A DNA stretch of 64,000 bases, from contig NZ_JAVBIK010000001.1 of the NCBI RefSeq assembly GCF_032193805.1, forward strand, positions 1,288,033-1,352,032, given 5' to 3'. The notes under the pieces were generated by a model that saw only the letters and a program-made list of their open reading frames with translations, was not told where the DNA came from and made no database searches. Origin of the DNA: Rhodoferax potami. Its GTDB lineage: Bacteria; Pseudomonadota; Gammaproteobacteria; Burkholderiales; Burkholderiaceae_C. The translations under genes and the position numbers were made by a program. This document shows, one piece after another, positions 39,753-51,078 of this stretch (its first letter is position 1; every line of letters begins with the position of its first letter).

Positions 39753-40720
39753 CACAACAGAATGGGGTGACCTGCGACGGGGGTAGACGCCACCGCCATG
39801 TCCTGGCGGGGCATGACGCCGGCCTCATACGCCAGGCGACCAGACTCGATACCGAGCTTGAACGCCCGGGCCATGCGCACCGGGTCTACCGCATGGGCTA
39901 CCGCGCTGTTGAGCAGCACCGCGTCCAGCCCCAGCTCCATGGCCTGGACCGCATCTGCCGGCGAGCCGATGCCGGCATCCACGATGAGGGGCACGCCGGG
40001 CAGGCGGGCCCGCAGGGTGCGCAGCGCGCCGGGATTGACCAGCCCCTGGCCCGAACCTATGGGCGCGCCCCAGGGCATGAGGATGTTGCAGCCGGCGTCC
40101 AGCAGGCGCTGGCAGCTCACCAAGTCGTCCATGCAATACGGGAACACTTCAAAGCCGTCTTTCACAAGTTGCGTAGCTGCGGCCAGCAGCTCGAAGGGGT
40201 CGGGCTGCAGGGTGTGGGCGTCGCCCACGACTTCCAGCTTGATCCACGGTGTGTCAAACAGTTCGCGGGCCATGTGGGCCAAGGTGATGGCTTCGCGGGC
40301 GGTGTGGCAGCCGGCGGTGTTGGGAAGCAGGTGGGCGCCCGTGGCTTTGATGAGGGCGAAGAAGTCGCCCGCCTCTGCCCCGTGAGCGAGCTGGCGGCGC
40401 AGGCCCATGGTGACGACTTGGGCGCCGGAGGCTTGGATGGCGTCTTGCAGAACTTGGGGGGAGGGGTAGGCTGCGGTGCCCAGGAAGAAGCGGCTGGTGA
40501 GGGTTCTGCCGCCTATTTGCCATTCGTTGGCTTCTGGGGGGTGACTTGGCGGCAGTGTGCTCTGCTCCGTGTCCCCCGCCCGCTTTGCGGGCTCCTCCTT
40601 GACCTGCGCAGAACACACTGCCGCCAAGCCACTTTGTGTGGCGGTTGAGCGTTCGAGTCCATCCAACTTTTGCTCGGCAGTACTTTGCTCAGCCGCTTCG
40701 TCTATTGTGTGTGTAGTCAT
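39752..40720 (-). CDS. thiG: thiazole synthase ThiG with N-terminal extension
   Basis: 322 residues, against about 260 for typical ThiG. The enzyme domain begins at about residue 66 ([20 protein letters not shown], in part [10 protein letters not shown]) and has the TIM-barrel Schiff-base region and the end [13 protein letters not shown] (seen as [15 protein letters not shown]). It forms the thiazole phosphate from DXP, dehydroglycine and ThiS thiocarboxylate. Residues about 30-60 ([16 protein letters not shown] and flanks) are encoded by a type B inverted-repeat element at 40541-40632; the extension has no match to ThiG. Starts three bases after thiS. Confidence 0.9.
   Translation of the reverse strand: MTTHTIDEAAEQSTAEQKLDGLERSTATQSGLAAVCSAQVKEEPAKRAGDTEQSTLPPSHPPEANEWQIGGRTLTSRFFLGTAAYPSPQVLQDAIQASGAQVVTMGLRRQLAHGAEAGDFFALIKATGAHLLPNTAGCHTAREAITLAHMARELFDTPWIKLEVVGDAHTLQPDPFELLAAATQLVKDGFEVFPYCMDDLVSCQRLLDAGCNILMPWGAPIGSGQGLVNPGALRTLRARLPGVPLIVDAGIGSPADAVQAMELGLDAVLLNSAVAHAVDPVRMARAFKLGIESGRLAYEAGVMPRQDMAVASTPVAGHPILL
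40541..40632 (-). repeat. inverted-repeat element, core type B, copy 2 (in thiG)
   Basis: Arms 40541-40565 and 40608-40632 pair at 23 of 25 positions around a 42-base core (40566-40607) that is identical to the core in the AraC-type gene at 29056-29097. The core contains the hairpin GCCCGC-AAA-GCGGGC. The arms encode thiG N-terminal residues and have no counterpart at the other copy. Confidence 0.8.
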
Positions 40721-40723
40721 GGG

Positions 40724-40951
40724 TCAACCGCCTTCGATGGGTTGAAAGGTGAGGATGGTGTCGCCCTCTGCCAGCAGCTGCCGGGCGCGCTGGCTGCGGG
40801 GTACGAAGTTGCCGTTGACGGCGGTGGCTAGCGCCGCCGGCAGCACTCCGCGTGCGTCTACCCAGGCTTGTAGGGTTCGGGCGCTTGTGGATTCCGGGGT
40901 GCCATTCACCGTGATGGTGATGGTCGTTGGCTCGGTGTCTGTGGTGGTCAT
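40724..40951 (-). CDS. thiS: sulfur carrier protein ThiS
   Basis: 75 residues, ubiquitin-like fold. The C-terminus ends in Gly-Gly (TFQPIEGG), the site of thiocarboxylation; ITITVNGTPESTSARTLQAWV begins the fold. Donates sulfur to thiazole formation by ThiG. Its start overlaps the thiO stop by four bases. The first ten Thr-rich residues extend beyond the usual family start. Confidence 0.92.
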   Translation of the reverse strand: MTTTDTEPTTITITVNGTPESTSARTLQAWVDARGVLPAALATAVNGNFVPRSQRARQLLAEGDTILTFQPIEGG

Positions 40952-41991
40952 AGCTTGAGCTCTTGCAATGCCTGCTCCACCAGCGCCGGGGCGATGAGCC
41001 AGCCGTGGCGGAAGAGGCCGTTGATTTCGGTTTTGCGTGCGCTGTGGCGGATGGCCGGCAGGTTGTCGGGCAACGCGGGGCGCAGGTTCGTCTCGGTGTG
41101 CACCACGCGCGCTTCGGCGAGTGCGGGCATGACGCTGTGCGCGGCACTCAACAGCTCCAGCGTGCTACGCAGGGACACGGGCGAGCGGTCTTCGCTTTCG
41201 ATCTCGCTCGCACCCACCACGATCACATCCCCGGGGCGCGGCACCATGTAGATCGAGTGGCGCGGGTGCAGCAGGCGCACCGGGCGGTGCATCGGCACAC
41301 CGGGCGCGTGCAGCCAGAACACCTCGCCTCGCACTCCGCGCACCGGCAGCGCAGGCTTGGAGCCCACGCCACGTACGTCGAACACATGGTCGAAGCGATG
41401 TTGTGCTCCGCCGGCATGGATCGCGCCTGCGTCCACCGCCGTGACGGTGCTACCCCAATGCCACTGCACACCTTGCACCGAGGCTTTTGCGGCCAGTGCC
41501 TGCAGCGCCTGCACGGGGTGGATCTGCCCCTCACTGGGCAGCAGCCAGGCCAGCGCCGGGCCTTGGATACCGGGCTCCAGCGCGCGCAGTGCATCCATCG
41601 TTAAAGACTGCGGCTGGTACGGCGCATCGGCCTTGGCTTGCAAGAGTCCGACAACGCGCTGGGCCGCACCGGCATCGCTGCGGTGCGCCAGCAGCAGGCT
41701 GCCCTGCATCTGCAGGGCTACCGGCTCAGACAGCGCCAGCACAGTCTGCGGCCAGAGCTGGCAGGAGCGCACGCCCAGCGTAAACACCTCAGCGCCCGCG
41801 CGCTCCAGCTCAGCCACAGGGCTGAGCATGCCAGCTGCGGTCCAGCCTGCAGCCTGCGAGCCGGACTCCGCACGCGGGCCAGGGCCCGATGCAGGGTCAA
41901 ACACCTGCACGTCGTGGTCCGCGCGGCTGAGCGTGAACGCCAGCAGCCGCCCGAGCACACCGGCGCCGGCAATGCCTATGCGCAGCGCCAT
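40948..41991 (-). CDS. thiO: glycine oxidase ThiO
   Basis: 347 residues, FAD-dependent D-amino-acid-oxidase fold. N-terminal Rossmann motif GIAGAGVLGRLLAF, and late substrate/FAD regions VVGASEIESEDRS and NGLFRHGWLIAPAL. Oxidises glycine to dehydroglycine for ThiG. ATG at 41991 follows AAGG at a good distance; the TTG at 41997 is too close to that site. Overlaps thiS by four bases and starts just after thiC. Confidence 0.88.
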   Translation of the reverse strand: MALRIGIAGAGVLGRLLAFTLSRADHDVQVFDPASGPGPRAESGSQAAGWTAAGMLSPVAELERAGAEVFTLGVRSCQLWPQTVLALSEPVALQMQGSLLLAHRSDAGAAQRVVGLLQAKADAPYQPQSLTMDALRALEPGIQGPALAWLLPSEGQIHPVQALQALAAKASVQGVQWHWGSTVTAVDAGAIHAGGAQHRFDHVFDVRGVGSKPALPVRGVRGEVFWLHAPGVPMHRPVRLLHPRHSIYMVPRPGDVIVVGASEIESEDRSPVSLRSTLELLSAAHSVMPALAEARVVHTETNLRPALPDNLPAIRHSARKTEINGLFRHGWLIAPALVEQALQELKL

Positions 41992-41993
41992 CT

Positions 41994-43910
<1,917 letters not shown>

Positions 43911-43984
43911 TTAACGCCCGAAGAAAGAGAAAAACACGCCCCCGAAAACTTGGAATGAGCCACGGCCCGCACGGCACACGGCCG

Positions 43985-44086
43985 GGGGGTACTGCTCTGC
44001 ACTTCTTACGCTGGTATTAACCAGATCAAGTTCACGGGTTTGGTATCCATCTCAGCGCAACCACTGCGCACCCCGGGCAGTGCGGA
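43985..44086 (-). promoter_or_regulatory. TPP (thi-box) riboswitch
   Basis: On the minus strand, before thiC, the conserved parts are in order: GGGGTGCGCAGTGGTTGCG, GCTGAGATGGATACCAAACC, CGTGAACTTGATCTGG and TTAATACCAGCGTAAGAAG. These match the thi-box pattern (CUGAGA, ACCC, GAACCUGAUCUGG, AAUnCCAGCGnAGGAA). Binding of thiamin pyrophosphate would turn the operon down. The unit ends about 90 bases before the thiC start. Confidence 0.95.
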
Positions 44087-44142
44087 GTGTACGACAAAGA
44101 ATCTACTCGTTCTGATCGAAACCGTGTCTAGCGCCCTTCGAA

Positions 44143-44583
44143 CTAAAGCGCTGTATCGGACTTGTACGCTTCAGCGGTCTCAGACGATTGGCCGCCATGA
44201 AACAAAAACAAGCAACCGCCAAGACCCCAATAGGGCGCCAAAAATAGCCCACCATAAGCCCAGAACAAGGCCATTGACTGCAGCGCCTCTGACCAGCCAT
44301 GTGCATGAACTGATTGAAACAAAGGGTATGCAAGAAAGCCGATGACCGTTAGCACCGCCCCTGTGAGGGCCCCGACTTTCCCCACCCGAAGGTCAAGAAC
44401 CCAAGCAAAACTCATCGCAATATGAGACATGAAATGCATCACTACTGTTACCGCCCAACACACGGCCAAGACAAAGACACTGCGAGGCGACTTCAACTCC
44501 TCAGCGACCATTGCCAAAGCCATGATGAGTCCCGGCAAGGACAAAAGGTACGCAATAGTGACAACAAAAAACCGTGAAAGCAT
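44143..44583 (-). CDS. hypothetical four-span membrane protein
   Basis: 146 residues, four predicted helices: FVVTIAYLLSLPGLIMALAM, VFVLAVCWAVTVVMHFMSH, VGALTGAVLTVIGFLAYPLF and ALFWAYGGLFLAPYWGLGG. No family recognised. The gene is more AT-rich than its neighbours (thiC upstream side, toxin gene). The riboswitch lies between it and thiC, and the start at 44583 lies 47 bases after the toxin stop, so it may belong with the toxin-antitoxin segment as one acquired island. Confidence 0.6.
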   Translation of the reverse strand: MLSRFFVVTIAYLLSLPGLIMALAMVAEELKSPRSVFVLAVCWAVTVVMHFMSHIAMSFAWVLDLRVGKVGALTGAVLTVIGFLAYPLFQSVHAHGWSEALQSMALFWAYGGLFLAPYWGLGGCLFLFHGGQSSETAEAYKSDTAL

Positions 44584-44629
44584 GAAGTTTGATCTTTACG
44601 CAAACGCGTATTGAAGCGCGCCTGGAGTT

Positions 44630-44944
44630 CTAAATGCCACTGAGTACCGCGTCCATTGCCGCAACTATGTCATCAGCGCGCTCACGCAAGCTAGTGACTT
44701 TTGACTTCAGATGCCGCTTGTCCAACGGGGCGGCTTCAAAGGGCACCAACATCAGGCTCTGGCCTTTGACCTGCAGCAAGGGACACAAGCGCCTAGGCAG
44801 GCTGGAGGCGGGTAAGGAGGTCAACGCCAGCGGCACGACCATACGCGTGGCCAGTGCTTTAAGCAGATCGCTTTGCACGTCCAGCACATAGGGATACACA
44901 TCCCGCATGCGCGGGCTCGGGTTGGGGTAGACGTCGTACTGCAT
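44630..44944 (-). CDS. CcdB-family toxin
   Basis: 104 residues. CcdB signature: start [28 protein letters not shown] (in part YDVYPNPSP and PYVLDVQSD), middle [26 protein letters not shown], and the tail region [19 protein letters not shown] whose last residues contact gyrase. CcdB traps DNA gyrase. The ATG at 44944 overlaps the antitoxin stop by one base (TGATG), giving coupled translation with the antitoxin first. The TTG/GTG codons just upstream were rejected. Confidence 0.87.
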   Translation of the reverse strand: MQYDVYPNPSPRMRDVYPYVLDVQSDLLKALATRMVVPLALTSLPASSLPRRLCPLLQVKGQSLMLVPFEAAPLDKRHLKSKVTSLRERADDIVAAMDAVLSGI

Positions 44945-45213
44945 CACCAAACTCGCAGATCATCACACCAGAGCCCGTTCTTTTCAAAGCGGGCGTTTTG
45001 CTCGTCTATCCATGCCTTGTGCGTTTGATTGAAGGCCTTTTGGCGCTCCGCCAAGGTCTTGGGTTGGCTGGCCGCTTTCAGCGCTTCAAAGTCTTGCAAT
45101 GACAAGATCACACTGTCAATGCGGCCATCTTTTTCAACGAAAACGGGCTCCGCTTTCGCTTGTGCGCAGACGTAGCCGAAACGGTTTTTGGCTTCTGTGG
45201 CGGTGACTTGCAT
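44944..45213 (-). CDS. Phd/YefM-like antitoxin paired with CcdB
   Basis: 89 residues. The N-terminus [13 protein letters not shown] and [24 protein letters not shown] is the Phd/YefM DNA-binding fold, not the CcdA (ribbon-helix-helix) fold expected with CcdB. The C-terminal half ([34 protein letters not shown], in part [14 protein letters not shown]) has the CcdA-like acidic/aromatic character that binds CcdB. So the pair looks like a domain-swapped system. Starts behind an unrelated short gap to aceK; its product would repress the operon with the toxin. Confidence 0.78.
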   Translation of the reverse strand: MQVTATEAKNRFGYVCAQAKAEPVFVEKDGRIDSVILSLQDFEALKAASQPKTLAERQKAFNQTHKAWIDEQNARFEKNGLWCDDLRVW

Positions 45214-45258
45214 GGGGATGCCTCGTTCAAACGGTGTTAGCTATTTTAGCCAACCCAC

Positions 45259-47085
45259 TCAACTCCGGGCGAACCGCTTGTCTTTCTCATACGGGTACAC
45301 ATCGTGCACGTACCCCGCCGCAATCCGCTCTTTCTGTGTCTGCCAGAAGGCGGGGTCTAGCAGGTTGGCGTGGTATTGCATGAAGATGTCGCGCACCAGC
45401 GGATTACCCAGCAAAAACGGTGCAAACGTCTCAGGGAACACATCGCGCGGGCCTACGGCGTACCAAACCTCGCCGGACATTTCTTCTTCCTCGTTGCGTG
45501 GCTCGGGCACTTTGCGGAAGTTGCAGTCGGTGAGGTACTCGATTTCGTCGTAGTCGTAGAACACGACCTTGTTGTTGCGGGTGATGCCGAAGTTCTTCCA
45601 GAGCATGTCACCGGGGAAGATGTTGGCGGCCACCATGTCTTTGATGGCGTAGCCGTAGTCGATCACGGAGCGCTCAATCTGGTGCCGAGCCCGCAAGGCC
45701 GCAGGGCTGTGGTTGTCCGGGTCCGCGCCGCCTGCATAAAAGGCTTCTTGCAGGTACATGTTGAGCGGGATCATGCGGCGCTCGATGTAGACGTGCTTGA
45801 GGATGACCTCGGTACGGCCATCGCCATCGCGGTCGCTGATCTCCAGTTGGCTGGGCGCAAACTGCTGCAGCTCGGCGATCAGCTCATCGCTGAAACGCTC
45901 ACGCGGAAAGGCCACATCGCCGTAGTCCAGCGTATCGGCCATGCGGCCCACGCGGTCGTGCTGCTTGACCAACTGGTACTTGGCCCGCACCTGCTCGCGG
46001 GTGGTTTCTTTCTGGTGCGGAAAGTAGTCTTTGATGACCTTGAACACATAGGGATAGCTGGGCAGGTCAAACACCAGCATCACCATGCCCTTGATGCCGG
46101 CCGCGATGCGAAACTTGTCGCTGCTGTGCTGCAGGTGGTGCAGAAAGTCGCGGTAGAACAGGGTCTTGCCCTGCTTGGCCAGCCCCAGCGCGTTGTAAAT
46201 TTCGTTGCGGGGTTTGCGCGGCATCATGCTGCGCAAAAACTGCACATAGGCGCTGGGGATCTCCATGTCCACCATGAAGTAGGCCCGCGCAAAGCTGAAA
46301 AGGCGCAGCAGGTCATCCTCCCCGAACAGCGCCGCATCGATACGCAGCTGGCCGTCTTTGCTGTGCAGCACTGGCAGTGCAAAACCGGCTTCGGTGTAGC
46401 CGTTGATCAGCTTGCCGATGATGTAGCCGCCCTTGTTGCGAAAGAACAAGCTGGAGAGCACCTGCACCTGAAAGTTAGCCAGCAGCTTGGCCTCGCCCAA
46501 CTGCCGGGTCATCACCGCCAACACGCTGCGGGCATCGCGCTCCAGATCTTCAAACGGCACCCGCAGGTCAAAGTCTTGCACCATGCGCACCAGCTGCGCC
46601 TGCACGTCATCCACCGTGGGGTAGTAGCAGCGGTAGGTGGGCTGGTAGCGGGCGCCCGGCGCATCGAGGTTCTCGATGTACTCGGTGCTGACGGCAGGCC
46701 GCACGAAAATGAAATCGTTCTGGAAGTAACTGCGGTGCAGGATTTTGGTGGTCACCGAGTTGAAAAAGGTCTCGGCCAATTCCGGCTGATGGTGGTTCAC
46801 CAATAGGCCAATGTAGTGCAGCTTGATCTGCTGCCATACCTCGGCGCCCTGCTCGCCGGCCTTGAACTCGCGCTCCAGCCGGCGCGAACACTCTTGCACC
46901 CGCAAGCCGTAAAACTCGATGCGCTCGCGCTGCGCGCGCTGCTGGCCATGCCAGTCGCGCGTTTCAAACCGGTGCTTGGCCCGCGCACTCTCGGTGCGGA
47001 AGAGTTGGTAGTGGCGGTTAAAGCCGTCGAGCAGCGCCCGCGCAATGTCGTAAGCAACCGAGGAATCAAGCCGGGTAGGAAACAT
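45259..47085 (-). CDS. aceK: isocitrate dehydrogenase kinase/phosphatase AceK
   Basis: 608 residues, standard length. Bifunctional enzyme that phosphorylates and dephosphorylates isocitrate dehydrogenase to switch carbon between the TCA cycle and the glyoxylate bypass. Seen: ATP-binding [26 protein letters not shown] (in part [10 protein letters not shown] and PYVFKVIKD), Lys in that region, and the catalytic Asp region [28 protein letters not shown] (in part [16 protein letters not shown]). Last gene of a same-strand run from liuR; a repeat copy lies between it and the carbonic anhydrase gene. Confidence 0.96.
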   Translation of the reverse strand: MFPTRLDSSVAYDIARALLDGFNRHYQLFRTESARAKHRFETRDWHGQQRAQRERIEFYGLRVQECSRRLEREFKAGEQGAEVWQQIKLHYIGLLVNHHQPELAETFFNSVTTKILHRSYFQNDFIFVRPAVSTEYIENLDAPGARYQPTYRCYYPTVDDVQAQLVRMVQDFDLRVPFEDLERDARSVLAVMTRQLGEAKLLANFQVQVLSSLFFRNKGGYIIGKLINGYTEAGFALPVLHSKDGQLRIDAALFGEDDLLRLFSFARAYFMVDMEIPSAYVQFLRSMMPRKPRNEIYNALGLAKQGKTLFYRDFLHHLQHSSDKFRIAAGIKGMVMLVFDLPSYPYVFKVIKDYFPHQKETTREQVRAKYQLVKQHDRVGRMADTLDYGDVAFPRERFSDELIAELQQFAPSQLEISDRDGDGRTEVILKHVYIERRMIPLNMYLQEAFYAGGADPDNHSPAALRARHQIERSVIDYGYAIKDMVAANIFPGDMLWKNFGITRNNKVVFYDYDEIEYLTDCNFRKVPEPRNEEEEMSGEVWYAVGPRDVFPETFAPFLLGNPLVRDIFMQYHANLLDPAFWQTQKERIAAGYVHDVYPYEKDKRFARS

Positions 47086-47096
47086 GCGCGAGATTC

Positions 47097-47150
47097 ACTA
47101 TATTTTTGATAGCTGCTCGCGCATATTCCATGGGCGCCACAGGCCTTTTT
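47097..47150 (+). repeat. AT-rich dispersed repeat, intergenic copy
   Basis: ATTTTTGATAGCTGCTCGCG, CATATTCCATGGGC and CACAGGCCTTTTTGGTAC, a full-length copy of the window-wide unit, between aceK and the carbonic anhydrase gene. Confidence 0.65.
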
Positions 47151-47155
47151 GGTAC

Positions 47156-47821
47156 TTAACGGGGATGACGGGGCATGAGCCGCACGCCGGAAATCGCTTC
47201 CCGGTACAGCGCATCGAGGTTGTCCTCGCGGCCCACCGTCATGTGCAGGTCTTGCACCAGGCCGTCGTGCACGCCGTACACCCAGCCATGCAGCGTCACT
47301 TCCTGCCCTGCGGCCCAGGCGTCTTGCAGCACGGTGCTTTGTGCGACGTTGATCACCTGTTCGATCACATTGAGCTCGCACAAGGCGGCGGCTTTGCCGT
47401 GGTCGGGAATGGCGTCCAGGATATCGCGGTGGCGGTCCCGCACGTCTTGAATATGGCGCAGCCAGTTGTCGGCCAAGCCGATGCGGGCACCTTCTAGTGC
47501 CGCTTGCACGCCTGAGCAGCCGTAGTGGCCCACGACCATCACATGCTTGACCTTGAGCCGCTCTACCGCAAACTGAATCGTGGACAGCGCATTCAGATCC
47601 GAGTGCACCACCACGTTGGCCACGTTACGGTGCACAAAAATTTCACCCGGTGCCAAACCGATGATTTCGTTGGCGGGCACCCGGCTGTCCGAGCAGCCGA
47701 TCCACATGTACTTGGGCTTTTGCTGGTTGGCCAGCCCGGTGAAAAAGCCGGGGCGGGTGCGCTCCATCTCGGCGGCCCATGCGCGGTTGCGAGAGAAAAG
47801 GTCGTTGAGTTTGTCTGTCAT
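47156..47821 (-). CDS. can: beta-carbonic anhydrase
   Basis: 221 residues. Zinc ligands Cys in WIGCSDSRVPANE with the Asp-Arg dyad, His and Cys in VVGHYGCSGVQAAL. Hydrates CO2 to bicarbonate in the cytoplasm, supplying carboxylases such as the methylcrotonyl-CoA enzyme of this window. Begins eight bases after the LTA-synthase-like gene's stop, so it is likely in the same transcript. Confidence 0.93.
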   Translation of the reverse strand: MTDKLNDLFSRNRAWAAEMERTRPGFFTGLANQQKPKYMWIGCSDSRVPANEIIGLAPGEIFVHRNVANVVVHSDLNALSTIQFAVERLKVKHVMVVGHYGCSGVQAALEGARIGLADNWLRHIQDVRDRHRDILDAIPDHGKAAALCELNVIEQVINVAQSTVLQDAWAAGQEVTLHGWVYGVHDGLVQDLHMTVGREDNLDALYREAISGVRLMPRHPR

Positions 47822-47829
47822 AGCCCTGA

Positions 47830-49833
47830 TTATTTCTTAAGAGAGATGCGCACATTCCAATCGAGGAGTGCGTACCGGGCACGTTCCTGCAAATCGTCTT
47901 GCGCATTGAACTCGCAGCTCTGCGGCGGTCGGGCCGCGGTGCATACAAACGACTTGGGGTTGCCGAGCTGCCACATGCCTTGGGCATTGCGCGCCTCGCC
48001 GGTGAAGAAAAGGCCGCGCGGGGCGTTCATCGGGTCGGGTTGTGCAGGCACGTCTTTGAGCAGGTTGCGCCCGGCGTTGATGTAATTGCCCTCAATACCG
48101 GCCAGCGGAAACAGCGTGTTGAACATGTCCCGATGGCTGGCCGGCTGGGTCAGCTGCTGGCCGCAACGCAGCTGCGAGCCCCAGATCACAAACGGCACCT
48201 GCCGCATCAGGTAGCGGCGGCTGGGCTCGGCGTACACGCCGAAGGAGCGCACATTGTGGTCACCGGTGGCGGCGATCAGGGTGGTGTCTTTCAGAGGGCC
48301 GCTTTGCACCTGCTGCACGAAAGCGCCCAACAAATCGTGCGCATAGCGGTAGGTGTGGAGATTGGGCACTAGGGTGGCTTCGCTGGTTTCGCCCTTCCAC
48401 TGGGCCATGTCCAGAGCCACTTTTTGATAGTCGGCGGGCAAGTCGTAGGGCGGGTGGTTGGTCGCGGTGAGCACAAACACAAACAGGGGCCGGTCTTTGG
48501 GCTGGGCGGCCATCCGCTTTACAAGGTAGCGGTAAACATAGCTATCCCACACGCCCCATAGCCCGATGGTTGCATCGGGGTAATCGGCCTTGAGGTTGTT
48601 GGCGTCAATGACTTCGTCAAAACCTTGCACCTTGAGCACCCGGTTCAGGTCGCGCCAGCCGGAGCGGGCCGAGGTGACAAACAAGGTGTCATACCCCGCC
48701 CGCTTGGCCACCTGCGCCACACCCCAAGGCAGGGGCTTGCGACCGGCATCGCCCATGGTGAGCGGCGTGATCGGGCTCGAAAACAAAATAGCCTCCAGCG
48801 ACGGGTGGGTGCCCGGCTGTGCCGACTCAAAGTTGCTGAAATGGCAGGCCCTGTCCAGGGTGGGGGCCATGCGGCCCAGCACGTCAAATGTGGGGCTTTG
48901 GTAGAGCATCGGCTCTGCACTCCACGACTCCATCAAGAAGAACACCAGGTTCTTTTTGGGGGTGCCGGCGGGCAGCGGCTCGTGGCGGTAGAGTGCGTCA
49001 CGCACCTCCGCCTCGGTGGCATGGGGCAGGCCCAGCACCTCGGCTGCGGCCTGTGGCGAGTCAAAGCCCAGAGCCTTCAGGCCCACCAGCGGGTCTGACA
49101 GGTTTTGCGATTGGCGGCGGTTGTCCCACGCATATTTGAGCGCGATGACGCCGTTGGGCACCATGTCGTTCAGAAACTGGGAGGTGGTTACCGTCAAATG
49201 CTGGCGCTGCAATGCCATCTCGCGGAGGGTGCCCTTGCCCGCAAACAGCAAGGCGAACAAGGCCACCACCACTGCCAACATGCGCAAAGCGACTGCACGC
49301 TTTTGCAGCACCGTATCGGGCTCTACCCAGTGCACAACCCGGCGGTGAATCACCAGCCCCAGCAGCGCGGTAGCCGCGACTGCCACGAGGGTCCCGACCA
49401 CGGGGAAATCGTGCCAGATGGTTTGCAACACGGCGGCCGTGTCGTCCTCAAACAAACCGAAAATGACCGAATCGATCGGGGTTTTGTAGAACCCGAAATA
49501 GTGCAGGTTGATAAACCCGAGAAACACATAGAGGCAAACCAGCCCGGTTACCAGCCTTCGGTAGACCGGACCCGACACCCAGGGGAGCACCAGCAGCAGC
49601 AAGAAGCCGGCAATCGCGCTGACCTTGAGGTCGAAACGGAAGCCCTGCACCGCCACGGTGGCAAGGTCGCTGCTACTGGCTTGGTAGCCTTGGGGCCAAA
49701 AATACGCCAACTGCCCCCACCGGATCACACTCAACGCCACCACCAGTGGCACGATGAGCACCCAGGCGCGCATCAGGCCGCGCAGGATGCCGTGGAGTGT
49801 GGATGTCAGGGTACGGGCAATGGCATGTTTCAT
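47830..49833 (-). CDS. LTA-synthase-like sulfatase-fold membrane enzyme
   Basis: 667 residues. Five N-terminal membrane helices, then an extracellular alkaline-phosphatase/sulfatase domain with the nucleophile region VFFLMESWSAEPM, FVTSARSGWRDLNRVLK, TNHPPYDLP and the metal site ATGDHNVRSFGVY. Family includes phosphoglycerol and phosphoethanolamine transferases that decorate cell-surface glycans or lipids. The Ser in ESWS stands for the usual Thr nucleophile. It starts six bases after the isovaleryl-CoA dehydrogenase stop, an unusual partner. In Gram-negatives such proteins act on osmoregulated glucans or lipid A. Confidence 0.85.
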   Translation of the reverse strand: MKHAIARTLTSTLHGILRGLMRAWVLIVPLVVALSVIRWGQLAYFWPQGYQASSSDLATVAVQGFRFDLKVSAIAGFLLLLVLPWVSGPVYRRLVTGLVCLYVFLGFINLHYFGFYKTPIDSVIFGLFEDDTAAVLQTIWHDFPVVGTLVAVAATALLGLVIHRRVVHWVEPDTVLQKRAVALRMLAVVVALFALLFAGKGTLREMALQRQHLTVTTSQFLNDMVPNGVIALKYAWDNRRQSQNLSDPLVGLKALGFDSPQAAAEVLGLPHATEAEVRDALYRHEPLPAGTPKKNLVFFLMESWSAEPMLYQSPTFDVLGRMAPTLDRACHFSNFESAQPGTHPSLEAILFSSPITPLTMGDAGRKPLPWGVAQVAKRAGYDTLFVTSARSGWRDLNRVLKVQGFDEVIDANNLKADYPDATIGLWGVWDSYVYRYLVKRMAAQPKDRPLFVFVLTATNHPPYDLPADYQKVALDMAQWKGETSEATLVPNLHTYRYAHDLLGAFVQQVQSGPLKDTTLIAATGDHNVRSFGVYAEPSRRYLMRQVPFVIWGSQLRCGQQLTQPASHRDMFNTLFPLAGIEGNYINAGRNLLKDVPAQPDPMNAPRGLFFTGEARNAQGMWQLGNPKSFVCTAARPPQSCEFNAQDDLQERARYALLDWNVRISLKK

Positions 49834-49838
49834 AGCCC

Positions 49839-51020
49839 CTACATTGTCTCAGCGAACAGCTCCCGTCCGATGAGCATGCGGCGGATCTCGCTGGTGCCCG
49901 CTCCGATTTCATACAACTTGGCATCGCGCCACAAGCGACCTAGCGGGTACTCGTTGATGTAGCCGTTGCCACCAAAAATCTGCACGCCCTCGCCTGCCAT
50001 CCAGGTGGCCTTCTCGGCGGTCCACAGAATGACGGAAGCGCAATCTTTGCGGACCTGGCGTACATGCTCGACGCCCAGCAAATCCAGGTTCTTGGCCACG
50101 GTGTAGGCGAAGGCCCGGCCGGCTTGCAGCACGGTATACATGTCGGCTACCTTGCCCTGGATCAGCTGGAACTCGCCGATGCTTTGGCCGAACTGCTTGC
50201 GGTCGTGGATGTAGGGGATCACGTTGTCCATCACCGCCTGCATGATGCCCAGCGGCCCGCCTGAGAGCACTGCGCGCTCGTAGTCCAAGCCACTCATCAG
50301 CACCTTGGCGCCGCCATTGACCTGCCCCAGCACGTTGGCCAGCGGCACTTCCACATTGTTGAACACCAGCTCGCCAGTGTGGCTGCCGCGCATGCCGAGT
50401 TTGTCCAGCTTCTGGGCGATGCTAAAACCCGGCATGGACTTTTCGATCAGGAAGGCGGTCACGCCGCGCGCGCCCAGCTCGGGTTCGCTTTTGGCGTAGA
50501 CGACCAGGGTGTCGGCATCGGGGCCATTGGTGATCCACATCTTGTTGCCGTTGAGCAGGTAATAGCCACCCTTGTCTTCGGCCTTGAGCTTCATGCTCAG
50601 CACATCGCTACCGGCGCCAGGCTCGCTCATGGCCAGTGCACCCACGTGCTCGCCGGTGATGAGTTTGGGCAGGTACTTGGCACGCTGTTCGGGCGTGCCG
50701 TTGCGCTTGATCTGGTTCACGCACAGGTTGCTGTGCGCACCATAGCTCAGGCCCACCGAGGCGCTGGCGCGGCTGATTTCTTCCATGGCCACCATGTGGG
50801 CCAGGTAGCCCATGTTGGCGCCGCCGTATTCCTCGCCGACGGTGATGCCGAGCACCCCCAGGTCGCCCATCTTGCGCCACAAGTCCATGGGAAACTGGTC
50901 AGTGCGGTCGATCTCCGCGGCGCGGGGGGCGATTTCGGCTTGGGCGAACTCGCGCACTGCGTCGCGCAGGGCGTCAATGTCTTCGCCGAGTTGGTAGTTG
51001 AGTCCGGGCAGGTTGCTCAT
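49839..51020 (-). CDS. liuA: isovaleryl-CoA dehydrogenase
   Basis: 393 residues. FAD and substrate motifs [30 protein letters not shown], and the C-terminal [39 protein letters not shown] (in part [18 protein letters not shown] and [11 protein letters not shown]). The Glu typical of the isovaleryl-CoA enzyme lies in the helix-G region ([14 protein letters not shown]); no Glu stands at the short-chain position (GAGTSE). First catalytic step after leucine transamination and decarboxylation. Follows liuR by 58 bases on the same strand. Confidence 0.92.
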   Translation of the reverse strand: MSNLPGLNYQLGEDIDALRDAVREFAQAEIAPRAAEIDRTDQFPMDLWRKMGDLGVLGITVGEEYGGANMGYLAHMVAMEEISRASASVGLSYGAHSNLCVNQIKRNGTPEQRAKYLPKLITGEHVGALAMSEPGAGSDVLSMKLKAEDKGGYYLLNGNKMWITNGPDADTLVVYAKSEPELGARGVTAFLIEKSMPGFSIAQKLDKLGMRGSHTGELVFNNVEVPLANVLGQVNGGAKVLMSGLDYERAVLSGGPLGIMQAVMDNVIPYIHDRKQFGQSIGEFQLIQGKVADMYTVLQAGRAFAYTVAKNLDLLGVEHVRQVRKDCASVILWTAEKATWMAGEGVQIFGGNGYINEYPLGRLWRDAKLYEIGAGTSEIRRMLIGRELFAETM

Positions 51021-51078
51021 GGGTGTCTCCTCGTTGTAGTGGGGTTATGAGTCAGCGCGATGACGCGCAGCACAGCGG

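Noticed and set aside
45370..46806. 478-codon plus-strand frame
   Set aside because: Shadow of aceK on the opposite strand.
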